Shown here piece by piece: positions 40,536 to 49,567 of a stretch of 53,889 bases of DNA (its first letter is position 1; every line of letters starts with the position of its first letter). Position numbers and translations under genes: made by a program. Location of the stretch: assembly GCA_002070355.1 (NCBI GenBank), contig MWDC01000004.1:1-53889 (forward strand), given 5' to 3'. This stretch comes from Parcubacteria group bacterium ADurb.Bin159 (GTDB lineage: Bacteria; Patescibacteriota; Patescibacteriia; UBA2591; MWDC01). Under the pieces are notes generated by a model. The model saw only the letters and a list, made by a program, of their open reading frames with translations, did not search any database and was not told where the DNA came from.

Positions 40536-41795
40536 TTAAATTATCTCTTCTATCTCCAATAAACGATTATATTTTGCCACTCGTTCTCCTCGATTAGGCG
40601 CTCCGGCTTTAATAAAAGAAGCATTGGCAGCTACAGCTAAATCAGCAATGAAAGTATCATTCGTTTCCCCTGAACGATGAGAAATAATCGTTTGCCAACC
40701 ATTTTTTTGGGCTAAATCAAAACAATCAACTGTTTCAGAAAGAGTGCCAATCTGATTAGGTTTAATCAAAATAGCATTAGCCGCCTTAAGAGCTATTCCT
40801 TTGGCTAAACGTTCTATGTTGGTAGAGAATAAATCGTCTCCCACGATTAAAACTTGAGGATTAATTATGTTAATTTCATTAGTTAATTTTGCCCATAAAT
40901 CAAAATCGTCTTCATTAAGCGGATCTTCAATTAAAAAAATAGGATATTCTTTAATACATTTTTTATAAAATTTAATCAACCAATCAGTTTTTCTCAAATG
41001 TCCTTCAAAATTATAGGCTTTCTTTTTTGGGGAATAAAAATAATTAGCCGCAGCATCAAAACCAAAAAAAACAGTATCCCCCAAAGAATGTTTAGTAAAA
41101 TTAGCAATTTGAGAAAGAGTATCAAAAACTTTAATAGTTGTCCCAAGTTTTGGAGCAAATCCTCCTTCATCTCCGCAGGCAAAACTAAAACCTTTTGAAG
41201 CCAATATTTCCCTTAAAGCATAAAATATTTCCGCTCCTATTCTTAATTTTTCTTTAAAACTATTTGCCCCCTTAGGAATAACTAAAAACTCTTGAATATC
41301 TAATCCTGAATCAGAGTGTTTGCCGCCATTAATCATATTAAAAAGCGGGGTGGGTAAAATATATTTTTCTTTATCCGGCCAAAATAATTTTCTTAAATAT
41401 TGAAACAACGGTAATCTCTCATTTAAAGCTGCTGTCCGAGCAGTAGCTAAAGAAACAGATAAAATAGCATTAGCCCCTAAATTGGCTTTTTGCGGAGTTC
41501 CATCAAGCTCGCACATAATTCTATCAATTTCTTTTTGTTCGCTTACTTCTTTACCTTGCAAAGCCGGGGCGATTTTTTCTTCTATATTTACAATGGCTTT
41601 TTTTACACCTTTTCCCAAAAAACGTTCGGGGTTTCCGTCGCGTAATTCGCAAGCCTCATATTTCCCCGTAGAAGCACCAGCCGGCACTGAAGCTTTCGCC
41701 CATAAATCATTTTCTAAAACAACCATTGTTTCAATAGTAGGATTTGCCCTTGAGTCCAAAATTTCTCGGGCAACAATATTTTTTATTTTAGCCAT
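40536..41795 (-). CDS. eno: Enolase
   Basis: Enolase converts 2-phosphoglycerate to phosphoenolpyruvate. Features: REILDSRANPTIE at the N terminus, GGKHSD near residue 157, the metal ligands in FGFDAAAN, LIEDPLNEDD and VGDDLFSTN, the catalytic Lys in LIKPNQIG and SHRSGETNDTFIADLAV near the end. Length 419. It shows that lower glycolysis is present. The small EF-Tu-II-like gene lies 8 bp upstream in the same direction. Confidence 0.97.
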   Translation of the reverse strand: MAKIKNIVAREILDSRANPTIETMVVLENDLWAKASVPAGASTGKYEACELRDGNPERFLGKGVKKAIVNIEEKIAPALQGKEVSEQKEIDRIMCELDGTPQKANLGANAILSVSLATARTAALNERLPLFQYLRKLFWPDKEKYILPTPLFNMINGGKHSDSGLDIQEFLVIPKGANSFKEKLRIGAEIFYALREILASKGFSFACGDEGGFAPKLGTTIKVFDTLSQIANFTKHSLGDTVFFGFDAAANYFYSPKKKAYNFEGHLRKTDWLIKFYKKCIKEYPIFLIEDPLNEDDFDLWAKLTNEINIINPQVLIVGDDLFSTNIERLAKGIALKAANAILIKPNQIGTLSETVDCFDLAQKNGWQTIISHRSGETNDTFIADLAVAANASFIKAGAPNRGERVAKYNRLLEIEEII

Positions 41796-41803
41796 ATTTA
41801 TTT

Positions 41804-42064
41804 TTACTCTAAAGCTCGATACACTTTATCGCCTTCTCTAACTGGTTCATCAACCTTAATCCCAATAGCATCGCCCTTTTTTGCCTCCTTAATACTTTCG
41901 TGTTCAACTTGCATTGAACTTATTTCTTGAGTAAAATCACGTGCGCCATTACCGCCAACAATATGGATTTTATCGCCAACTTTAATTTTATCTTCCAATT
42001 CCACTACTGCGACATTAATTTTGCTAAAATAGTGGGTAATTTTTCCTATTTCTTTTTCAGACAT
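41804..42064 (-). CDS. EF-Tu domain II-like mini-protein
   Basis: The 86-residue protein is a single beta-barrel: IGKITHYFSKINVAVVELED, KVGDKIHIVGG, SMQVEHESIKEAKKGDAIGIKV and VREGDKVYR correspond to the translation-factor domain II pattern (also found at the end of U32 peptidases). No GTPase domain is present. Such stand-alone barrels are frequent in CPR and archaea, but their role is unknown. Confidence 0.75.
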   Translation of the reverse strand: MSEKEIGKITHYFSKINVAVVELEDKIKVGDKIHIVGGNGARDFTQEISSMQVEHESIKEAKKGDAIGIKVDEPVREGDKVYRALE

Positions 42065-42147
42065 ATAATATTAATATAAAATAAATATTAAAACTAAAAA
42101 TTTCTATTTAAGTATATTATAATAAATCTAAAAAAAGTGTAAAGCGC

Positions 42148-43590
42148 CTATTCTCCTTTAATAACCGCTAAGGGTAGAAGACGAGCGATTTTCTTAGCTA
42201 AACCAGCTTTTTCCACTATTTCTACTACTTGATTAATATCTTTGTAAGCAAAAGGCGCTTCTTCAACAATTCCCTTCATTGAATGACATTTTACCATAAT
42301 TCCTTTTTTTCGCAATTCTGAAACCACCTCTTCCCCCCTTGCTTGTCTTAAAGCATTGTGACGAGACATTGCTCTCCCTGCTCCATGGCAAACGGAGAAA
42401 AAACTTTCTTCTGATTTATCAGTTCCAGTTAAAACATACGAAGAAGTGCCCATTGAGCCGGGAATCAAAACTGGCTGACCGATATTTTTATATTTTTCTG
42501 AAATTTCTAAAGAGCCTGGAGGAAAAGCCCGGGTCGCTCCTTTGCGATGAACAATTAATTTTATTTTTTCTCCATCAATTTTATGCTCTTCAATTTTGGC
42601 GATATTATGACTTACATCATAAAGTAAACTTAATTTCGCTTTTTCTCCTAAAACTTTTCGCCAAGCTTTTCTAAGATAAAAAGTTATCATTTGCCGATTA
42701 GCCCAAGCATAATTGCAAGCCGCTGACATTGCTTTAAAAAATTTTTGTCCTTCAGGAGAATCAAAAGGCAGACAGCATAATTCTCTATCCGGCAATTTTA
42801 TGCCATATTTAGAATAAAGCGGCATAAACATTCTTAAATAATCAGTGCAGTTCTGATGTCCTAATCCACGAGAACCAGTATGAATCATAATAACTATCTG
42901 ATTTTGGAATAAACCAAAAATTTCGGCTATTTTTGAATCAAAAATTTCTGCTACTTTTTGTATTTCACAAAAATGATTACCGCTGCCCAAAGTTCCCACT
43001 TGGTCTTCACCTCTTTTTTTGGCTTGAAAAGAGACACAAGAAGCATCCGCTTGGGGCATCTTACCTTTTTCTTCGCAATTCTCCACATCTTCTTTTTCTC
43101 CGTATCCTTTTTCTACTAAATAAGGCACGCCTCCTTCTAAAATTTTATTAATTTGTTCAATACTTAATTTTATTTTTCTTCCTTTTCCTAAACCAGAAGG
43201 GATTTCTCTTTGAATTTCATTGGCTAATTTTTCTAAATAAGGAGCAATTTCTTTTTCTTGGTAATCTGATTTTAATAATCTCACGCCGCAATTTTCATCG
43301 TATCCGGTAAAACCAGGGGAAATAACTCCCTTAGGATAATTAGTTGCCCCTACTCCTCCAATTGGCGAACCATATCCTGAATGAATATCAGGCATAGCCA
43401 CCACATATTTTGTAATCCCAGGTAAAGTAGCGGTATTAACTAATTGCTCCAATGACATATCTTCTAAAACTTGTCCTAACATTGCTTCCGAAGCATAAAT
43501 TCTCGCTGGGACATTCATATCACCACGAAACGATTTTGGAATTTCATAAAGATAATCATTTATTTTGTTTAAATCTTTCCTGCTTAGCAT
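42148..43590 (-). CDS. rtcB: RNA-splicing ligase RtcB
   Basis: RtcB joins 2',3'-cyclic phosphate or 3'-phosphate ends to 5'-OH RNA using GTP and manganese. Motifs: MPDIHSGYGSPIGGV near residue 65, the metal Cys/Asp region GYDENCGVRLL near 95, LGSGNHFCEIQ near 200, HTGSRGLGHQ near 235, HRKGATRAFPPGS near 350 and the guanylylated His in SVCHGAGRAMSRH near 405. The ATG at 43590 (480 aa) is preferred over TTG 43605, which would overlap archease. The pair with archease is standard. Confidence 0.96.
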   Translation of the reverse strand: MLSRKDLNKINDYLYEIPKSFRGDMNVPARIYASEAMLGQVLEDMSLEQLVNTATLPGITKYVVAMPDIHSGYGSPIGGVGATNYPKGVISPGFTGYDENCGVRLLKSDYQEKEIAPYLEKLANEIQREIPSGLGKGRKIKLSIEQINKILEGGVPYLVEKGYGEKEDVENCEEKGKMPQADASCVSFQAKKRGEDQVGTLGSGNHFCEIQKVAEIFDSKIAEIFGLFQNQIVIMIHTGSRGLGHQNCTDYLRMFMPLYSKYGIKLPDRELCCLPFDSPEGQKFFKAMSAACNYAWANRQMITFYLRKAWRKVLGEKAKLSLLYDVSHNIAKIEEHKIDGEKIKLIVHRKGATRAFPPGSLEISEKYKNIGQPVLIPGSMGTSSYVLTGTDKSEESFFSVCHGAGRAMSRHNALRQARGEEVVSELRKKGIMVKCHSMKGIVEEAPFAYKDINQVVEIVEKAGLAKKIARLLPLAVIKGE

Positions 43591-43594
43591 AAAA

Positions 43595-44002
43595 TTATAT
43601 GTCAAATAATATCGTAGCCTGCCATTTTCTTTTTTGTTTTTTTATTTCTAAATCATGCCAAGTTACCGCTTTTATTTCCAAACCAAATCTTTCTACTTTA
43701 TATCCGCAAATTTCGGCTATTAGCTCTTGGTGAGTTAATTTATCAAACCTTGCCTTAAAATAAATTTCATTATTAATATCAGAAAGATAAAGAACTTCGC
43801 TTAAAAAGTTTATTAAAAGGGATTCTAAGTCTTCGGCTTTAATATTTATTTTTCTAAATTTTAATTTTTTGTTTTTTATTTCTGGCCGACAGGCCTCAAA
43901 TACTGCTGTTAGGACATTTAAAAAAAGCTCTTCTAAGTTTTTACCCTCAGTCTGAACTTTTAAATCAGCAGTATGTTCTAAAAATTTATAATTCTTCTTC
44001 AT
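43595..44002 (-). CDS. Archease
   Basis: Archease is the activator that speeds RtcB guanylylation. The 135-residue protein has FLEHTADLKVQTEGKNLEELF at the N terminus, a DLESLLINFLSEVLYLSD helix and a KAVTWHDLEI strand near 115, all typical. It ends 4 bp before the rtcB ATG and overlaps scpB by 17 bp at the other side. Confidence 0.93.
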   Translation of the reverse strand: MKKNYKFLEHTADLKVQTEGKNLEELFLNVLTAVFEACRPEIKNKKLKFRKINIKAEDLESLLINFLSEVLYLSDINNEIYFKARFDKLTHQELIAEICGYKVERFGLEIKAVTWHDLEIKKQKRKWQATILFDI

Positions 44003-44519
44003 TTTGTGCTATTTCTAAATTATGATATTTTTCATAATCAGGCAAATCTTCTACTTTTTCTATTCCCAATTGACGCAATAATTTTGTGCTTACTCTATAT
44101 TCTTTTGGTTCCCCCTCACCTATGATAAAATCGCGAGACAAAAGATGGGAAATAATAACTTGCGAATTAATCCCTCTTATTGTAGAGATAATTTCTTCAC
44201 TAACTGGACCGCGATAAGCAATAATCGAAAGCGCTTCTAAAGCGGCGGGAGTCAATTCTTCCGCTACAAGTTTGGCAATAAATTTTTTCACTTCTTCAAA
44301 ATTAGAAGCTATTGAACTCATCTCTACTGTATCACCGCTAAAAACCAAACAAATACCCGCTCCCCTTTCCTCATATTCTTTAACCAAATTATTAATTTCC
44401 TCCCAAACCTTATCTTTGGGAACCTTCAAACTTTGGGCGATTTTGCTTACTTTCAATGGTCCATTAGCTACAAATAAAATGCTTTCTATTTTACTTTTTA
44501 AATTATTCTTTTCGGACAT
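43986..44519 (-). CDS. scpB: Segregation and condensation protein ScpB
   Basis: ScpB binds the ScpA kleisin of the SMC complex. The 177-residue protein (ATG 44519, MSEKNNLKSKIESILFVANGP) has two winged helices; EELTPAALEALSIIAYRGPV and IRGINSQVIISHLLSRDFI are hallmark segments. It overlaps scpA by 17 bp, consistent with coupled expression. An upstream in-frame start (44549) would deepen that overlap and is unlikely. Confidence 0.94.
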   Translation of the reverse strand: MSEKNNLKSKIESILFVANGPLKVSKIAQSLKVPKDKVWEEINNLVKEYEERGAGICLVFSGDTVEMSSIASNFEEVKKFIAKLVAEELTPAALEALSIIAYRGPVSEEIISTIRGINSQVIISHLLSRDFIIGEGEPKEYRVSTKLLRQLGIEKVEDLPDYEKYHNLEIAQNEEEL

Positions 44520-45195
44520 AAATAGAAGAAAATAATTCTTTTTGTTCAATGGTCAAAACTCGCCTCTTGTTCAGCTCTAAAACAGCTAAAACAAGCACGA
44601 TGACTTCTTCTTTTGATTTCTGAACAAAAATTTGATTTAAAATAAATTCTTTATTTTTATTTAAAAAAGATAAAACCTCTTCTATCTTTTTTTTCAAAGA
44701 TATGGCTCTAAGGCGCAAATGGAAACTTCTTTTTTTGGAAGTAATTTCTAAGACCGAAATTATCCGTTTGAATTCTTTTTGAAGCTTTAGGGGGGATAGT
44801 TCTAAAGAAAAATCTAATTTTTGATAGATATTTTGAGACAAAGCAGTCCGAGAAATAGAAAAATATGGCTGATTGTTTAATTTGCTAATATTTTTACTTG
44901 CCTCTTTATACGCTTGGTAAATTTTTAATTTTAAAACCAAAGATTCTCCCCCTTCTTCTTCCTCGCCTATAAGCTCAGGGAGCAAAAATTTTGATTTTAA
45001 CCAAATAAGTTGAGCGGCTATTTCCAAAAAATCAATCATTTCTGAAGCTTGAACCATTGAATTTTTTATATAAAGAAGAAATTCATCAGTCACTTTGGCT
45101 AAAGAAATTTGGCTGATGTCTAATTTTTCTTTTTCAATCAAATCTAAAAGCACGGATAACGGCCCTTCAAATTTATCGGTTTTTACTAAATACAT
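44503..45195 (-). CDS. scpA: Segregation and condensation protein ScpA
   Basis: ScpA is the kleisin that bridges the SMC heads. The 230-residue protein has the N-terminal FEGPLSVLLDLIEKEKLDISQIS and EFLLYIKN, the EMIDFLEIAAQLIWLKSKFLLPE helix near residues 55-75, and a C-terminal winged helix (EVIVLVLAVLELNKRRVL). The SMC gene itself is not in the window. Upstream is the element that ends alaS. Confidence 0.94.
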   Translation of the reverse strand: MYLVKTDKFEGPLSVLLDLIEKEKLDISQISLAKVTDEFLLYIKNSMVQASEMIDFLEIAAQLIWLKSKFLLPELIGEEEEGGESLVLKLKIYQAYKEASKNISKLNNQPYFSISRTALSQNIYQKLDFSLELSPLKLQKEFKRIISVLEITSKKRSFHLRLRAISLKKKIEEVLSFLNKNKEFILNQIFVQKSKEEVIVLVLAVLELNKRRVLTIEQKELFSSIYVRKE

Positions 45196-45200
45196 AATTT

Positions 45201-45293
45201 AGGTAAAAAAAGTGTCAAAATTAATTTTTCAGCGATTTTACCCTTTATTGATGCGGGTTTGCGAAGGTCGGGAAAAGGGGACTGTCCCCTTTA
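45201..45293 (+). repeat. Dispersed palindromic element, type B, forming the alaS 3' end
   Basis: Head GGTAAAAAAAGTGTCAAAAT, core CCTTTATTGATGCGGGTTT (45242-45260), then GCGAAGGTCGGGAAAA and palindrome GGGGACTGTCCCC (45277-45289) flanked by A and T runs. In antisense it encodes the last 16 residues and stop of alaS. Confidence 0.88.
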
Positions 45294-47064
45294 AACGGAG
45301 GAGATTGGCGCCGATGGATTCTTGTTTTATAATATGAAAATCGCCTATTTCTCCGGTATTTTTAACATGAGGACCAGCGCAAATTTCCTTAGAAAAAATA
45401 TTTTTTCCTTTTCCTATAGTGTATACTTTTACTATTTTAGGATAACGTTCTTTAAAAAAAGCTAATGCTCCTGTTTTAATTGCTTCTTCATAAGGCATTT
45501 CTTCATAGTTAACTGGCAAATTTTCTTTAATTTTTTCTCGGACAATATTCTCTATTTTTTTTATTTCTTGGGGAGTTAATTTACGATTAAAATTAAAATC
45601 AAATCTTAACCTCTCGGGAGTAATATCCGAACCTGCTTGATGGACATCATTCCCTAAAACAATCCGCAAAGCCGCTTGAAGTAAATGAGTGGCTGTATGA
45701 AGGGAAGCAACTTCTTCCCCCCAATGGCCTACACCGCCAAATTTTTTTTCTGCCCCAGCGCGAGAAATTACTTGATGAAGAGAAAACTCTTTTTCGTAAT
45801 CTTCTCGAGAAACAAAAAGATTTTCTTCTTTAGCCATTTCTTGGGTAAGCTCAAAAGGAAAACCATAAGTGTCATAAAGATGAAAGACGTCTTTGGACTT
45901 AAGGGACGATTCCCCTTTTTCTTTCACCAAAGAAACAATTTCTTTAAATTTTTTAAGCCCTTGTTTTAAGGAACGAGAAAATTTTTCTTCCTCGTTTTCT
46001 AAAACGGTTAAAATCATTTCATTATCAATTCCTATTTCCGGATAAATATCTTGATATTTTTGAATAATGAATTTAGCTAAAATAATTAACGCTCCTTTAT
46101 CTATTTCTATCAAATTACCATATCTTATAGCCCGACGGATTAAACGGCGAAGAACATAGGCACGCTCTTCTTTCCCCGGCAAAACACCATCTTTAATTAA
46201 AAAAACAGCCGCACGAAGATGGTCGGCAATAATACGAACAGCTTTTATGTCATTTTGATTTTTGGCTAAAGAATTAATATTATCAACAATATCAGCAAAA
46301 AGGTCAGTTTCATAATTTGAGGGCAACTCATTCAAAACGCAAGTTAATCTTTCCAGCCCTATACCTGTATCAATGCTGGATTTTTTTAATTTCTCTAATT
46401 TTCCTGAAGCGAGTTTATTGTATTCAATAAAAACTAAATTCCAAATTTCCACAAATCTGCCACATTTACAATTAGGCCCACATCCTTTAATAGTACAAGG
46501 ATATTTCTGCCATTTTCCGCCTCGATCAAAATGAATTTCGCTGCAAGGCCCGCAAGGACCCGTTTGACCAACTGGTCCCCAAAAATTTTCTTTTTTTGAA
46601 AACCAAAAAATATGAGAAGAGGGTATACCTTGTTCTTGCCAAAAAACAGCTGTTTCCTCATCTTTTTTAATTTCTTTTTCTCCCTTGAAAATGGTTATAT
46701 AAAGCTGTTCTTTTTTGATCCCCAATTCTTTAATTAAAAATTCTAAAGCAAAATCAATGGCTTCTTTTTTAAAATAATCGCCAAAAGACCAGTTCCCCAA
46801 CATTTCAAAAAATGTATGATGAAATTCATCTCCCACCTCCTCAATGTCTGAAGTTCTAAAACATTTTTGAATACTAGCTGCTCTTTTAAAAAGAGGAACA
46901 ACTTCTCCGGTAAAATAAGGAATAAATTGTTGCATTCCCGCAGAAGTAAAAAGAACAGTAGAATCAGCGGGGATTAAAGAAGAGCTGGAAACAATTTGAT
47001 GGTTTTTTTTTCTAAAAAAATCAAGAAATTTTTTTCTTAATTCTTGAGAGGTGATTGTGGCCAT
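45238..47064 (-). CDS. alaS: Alanyl-tRNA synthetase, short form
   Basis: AlaRS charges tRNA-Ala. The class II catalytic core is complete (FFRKKNHQIVSSSSL, LFTSAGMQQFIPYF, RAASIQKCFRT, HHTFFEMLGNWSFGDYF). The editing domain shows HTATHLL (His 456, His 460) and the second half CAGPHVKNTGEIG (Cys 562, His 566). It lacks the oligomerisation and C-Ala domains, as in other CPR short forms. The last 16 residues (GTVPFSRPSQTRINKG) and the stop come from the dispersed element, replacing the native end at about residue 592. Confidence 0.95.
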   Translation of the reverse strand: MATITSQELRKKFLDFFRKKNHQIVSSSSLIPADSTVLFTSAGMQQFIPYFTGEVVPLFKRAASIQKCFRTSDIEEVGDEFHHTFFEMLGNWSFGDYFKKEAIDFALEFLIKELGIKKEQLYITIFKGEKEIKKDEETAVFWQEQGIPSSHIFWFSKKENFWGPVGQTGPCGPCSEIHFDRGGKWQKYPCTIKGCGPNCKCGRFVEIWNLVFIEYNKLASGKLEKLKKSSIDTGIGLERLTCVLNELPSNYETDLFADIVDNINSLAKNQNDIKAVRIIADHLRAAVFLIKDGVLPGKEERAYVLRRLIRRAIRYGNLIEIDKGALIILAKFIIQKYQDIYPEIGIDNEMILTVLENEEEKFSRSLKQGLKKFKEIVSLVKEKGESSLKSKDVFHLYDTYGFPFELTQEMAKEENLFVSREDYEKEFSLHQVISRAGAEKKFGGVGHWGEEVASLHTATHLLQAALRIVLGNDVHQAGSDITPERLRFDFNFNRKLTPQEIKKIENIVREKIKENLPVNYEEMPYEEAIKTGALAFFKERYPKIVKVYTIGKGKNIFSKEICAGPHVKNTGEIGDFHIIKQESIGANLLRLKGTVPFSRPSQTRINKG

Positions 47065-48070
47065 TATTATTAATTAATGATTTAAAAACTAATGTAAACA
47101 ATTCGCCAAAATAAGGCAAAATTAAAATTACGCCCAAAGCAACTAAAATAAAATCTGCAAAGCGTGATATTAAACTAAATCCAAAACCTAATTCCGCTGA
47201 TAGACCCACAGCAGAAAAGCCTAAAACATAAGCTCCTTCGTAAAATCCGACACTAGCCGGTATAGGCATAAAGCCACCCAAAAGAGCAATTGTCCGAACA
47301 ACAATAGCGTTCAAAAAAGAAGTATCCTCTCCCATAAAGAAAAGGAACAGTTCTATTTGCAAAACTAAACAAAAAAAACAAATTACGCTAAGAAGAATAC
47401 ATATCCATAAAGAAAAGGATCGTTGATGAAAAAAATTGAGAAAATTTTGACTAGCATGTTCTATCTTTTGAGGAATCCCCTTAGAGAAACGGCGAAAAAA
47501 AGACAAATTAGCAAACCAAGTTAACAATCTAAAAAACCATTTGGTTTTTAGAATAAATAAAAAGCCAAACCCTAAAAGACAGCCAAGAAAAAAAAGAAAA
47601 ATAGCCCAAATAAATTGCTTTTTAAGCAAAAGAATAAAGGCGGAAAGTAAAAGAAAAAAAGCGAAAACAAGTCCTTCTAAAAAACGGTCAATAATGACCG
47701 ATAGAATCCCTTGTTTTAAGGAAATATTTCCTTCTTTTTTAAGAACCAATGGTCTAACTATTTCACCACCAAAACTAGAACTAGGAGTAAGATAATTTAC
47801 AGCAATATTGCCTGCTCTCGCCTTAATAGTAAGCCCTAAAGAGACATTTCGAACCCCCATTAAATTCAAAACCGTTTTCCAACGCCAAGACCAAAAAATT
47901 ACATTTAATAAATAAATAAAAATAATTAGAGAAAGCTGATACCCTTTAAGGATTTTAATACGAGAAATGACTTCTTCCACACCTAAATGGTGAAAAAGCC
48001 AAATAAATAAAGGAATCCCAATAACCAATAAAAGAAAAAGATAAAATAATAAATTGATTTTTTTCTTCAT
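47021..48070 (-). CDS. LPG synthase TM-region / flippase-like membrane protein (UPF0104)
   Basis: The 349-residue polytopic protein has about eight membrane helices and UPF0104/AglD-type motifs: RWKTVLNLMG near residue 65, GNIAVNYLTPSSSFGGEIVRPLVLKKEG near 90-117, SVIIDRFLEGLVF near 127 and FMPIPASVGFYEGAY near 275. Members of PF03706 include the MprF flippase domain and archaeal glycosylation factors. It lacks the soluble aminoacyl-transferase half of MprF. Its 3' end overlaps the alaS start by 44 bp, and its start overlaps the ATPase gene by 4 bp. Confidence 0.85.
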   Translation of the reverse strand: MKKKINLLFYLFLLLVIGIPLFIWLFHHLGVEEVISRIKILKGYQLSLIIFIYLLNVIFWSWRWKTVLNLMGVRNVSLGLTIKARAGNIAVNYLTPSSSFGGEIVRPLVLKKEGNISLKQGILSVIIDRFLEGLVFAFFLLLSAFILLLKKQFIWAIFLFFLGCLLGFGFLFILKTKWFFRLLTWFANLSFFRRFSKGIPQKIEHASQNFLNFFHQRSFSLWICILLSVICFFCLVLQIELFLFFMGEDTSFLNAIVVRTIALLGGFMPIPASVGFYEGAYVLGFSAVGLSAELGFGFSLISRFADFILVALGVILILPYFGELFTLVFKSLINNNGHNHLSRIKKKIS

Positions 48071-49536
48071 AAAGAAGGACGGTTAGATTCCTCTTTTTTT
48101 GTCTGACGATATTCTCTTAAGCAATTTTTACATAAAACAGGCCTAACTCCATCAGGAATAAAAGGAACAAAAACCTGTGTTCCGCATTTATCGCATTTAG
48201 TTTCATAACGAGCCTCTTGGGAAAATGATATTTGATTTTTCTCTTCTTCTTTAGCACTCCAACGGGCAATTTTCTCTTCTACTATTTGCCGTGGAGCTCC
48301 GTAACGTTCTCGGCAAAACCGAATAATTTTATCTCTATTCCCTTCTATTCGAGATAAGGGCATCAATCCCCGAGCAGAAAATGGCTCGGAAGTAACACCA
48401 TCAATCATTAATTTAACATACATTTCAAATTGATCTAAATTAACTAAATCTTCTTCGTTAAATTGAGGGAGAAATTCTTTAGTTAAAAATTCCGCATCAG
48501 AAGCACCCACTCTAAAGCAAACAATTGTGCCCACATTGCCAAAAATAGCCGACCTGACATGTTCTTCTAATTGTTCAATATATTGATGAGCTAAAATTAA
48601 ACTAAGACGATATTTCCGCGCTTCAGATAAAATATTAGCAAATGCTTCTGTGGCAAAATTTTGAAACTCGTCAACATAGAGATAAAAATCTCTTCTTTCT
48701 TTCTCGGGGATATCAACTCTACTCATTGCTGCTAATTGTATTTTAGTAATTATCATTGCTCCTAAAAGAGCCGAAGCATCTTCGCCAATCCGTCCTTTAG
48801 ATAAATTCAAAATAAGAATTTTGCCCTCATCCATTACTTGGCGCAAATCAATTTTAGATTTAACTTGACCAACAATATTTCTTATAAGAGAAGTTGATAA
48901 GAATTGGCCTACTTTATTTTGAATAGGAGCAATAGCTTCGGCTTGGAATCTGTCTGGATATTTTGAAAATTCATCTACCCAAAAAGCGCGGACTACCGGG
49001 TCAGTTAAACGAGAGGTAACCTTCCGGCGAAATTCTTTATCGGAAAGTATTCTCATAATACCCAACAAAGTACTACCTGGATATTCTAAAAGCGCTAATA
49101 TGGCATTACGCAAGACATATTCAAGCCGAGGACCCCAAGAATCAGCCCAAAGTTTTTTAAAAATACCAATAAGCCCCGAAGCTACAAGATGACGATGGGT
49201 TGAATCAACTTGTTCTAAAATATTAAAAGCAATCGGATATTCAGTATCAGCCGGATTAAAATAAATCGTATCGTTAATTCGAGAAGCGGGAATAAAATCA
49301 AGAATCTTTTCCGCTAAATCACCATGGGGGTCAACTACAGCCACTCCTTCGCCGTTATGAATATCCTGATAAATCATATTCTCTAAAGTAGTGCTTTTCC
49401 CTGTGCCTGTTTTTCCAATTAAATAAATATGCCTGCGTCTATCATCTTTTTTAATACCAAAACGCCGGTGAATATTCCGATAATTTGTTTCACCAAAATA
49501 AACAACATCATTGTGAGGTTGAGAATCTGAAGCCAT
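48067..49536 (-). CDS. TraG/VirB4-type ATPase with C-terminal zinc ribbon
   Basis: The 489-residue protein has Walker A LIGKTGTGKSTTLENMI near residue 40, VVDPHGDLAEKIL near 68 and Walker B LYVDEFQNFATEAF near 290, followed by ARKYRLSLILAHQYIEQL, as in FtsK/HerA/TraG type IV secretion coupling ATPases. C-terminal CDKCGTQVF...CKNCLREYR forms a zinc ribbon near 455-480. No membrane helix is seen, and there are no other secretion genes nearby. DNA handling or pilus-linked DNA transfer is possible. Confidence 0.82.
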   Translation of the reverse strand: MASDSQPHNDVVYFGETNYRNIHRRFGIKKDDRRRHIYLIGKTGTGKSTTLENMIYQDIHNGEGVAVVDPHGDLAEKILDFIPASRINDTIYFNPADTEYPIAFNILEQVDSTHRHLVASGLIGIFKKLWADSWGPRLEYVLRNAILALLEYPGSTLLGIMRILSDKEFRRKVTSRLTDPVVRAFWVDEFSKYPDRFQAEAIAPIQNKVGQFLSTSLIRNIVGQVKSKIDLRQVMDEGKILILNLSKGRIGEDASALLGAMIITKIQLAAMSRVDIPEKERRDFYLYVDEFQNFATEAFANILSEARKYRLSLILAHQYIEQLEEHVRSAIFGNVGTIVCFRVGASDAEFLTKEFLPQFNEEDLVNLDQFEMYVKLMIDGVTSEPFSARGLMPLSRIEGNRDKIIRFCRERYGAPRQIVEEKIARWSAKEEEKNQISFSQEARYETKCDKCGTQVFVPFIPDGVRPVLCKNCLREYRQTKKEESNRPSL

Positions 49537-49567
49537 AATTTAAAATTCTTGATTCTATTTTATTATC

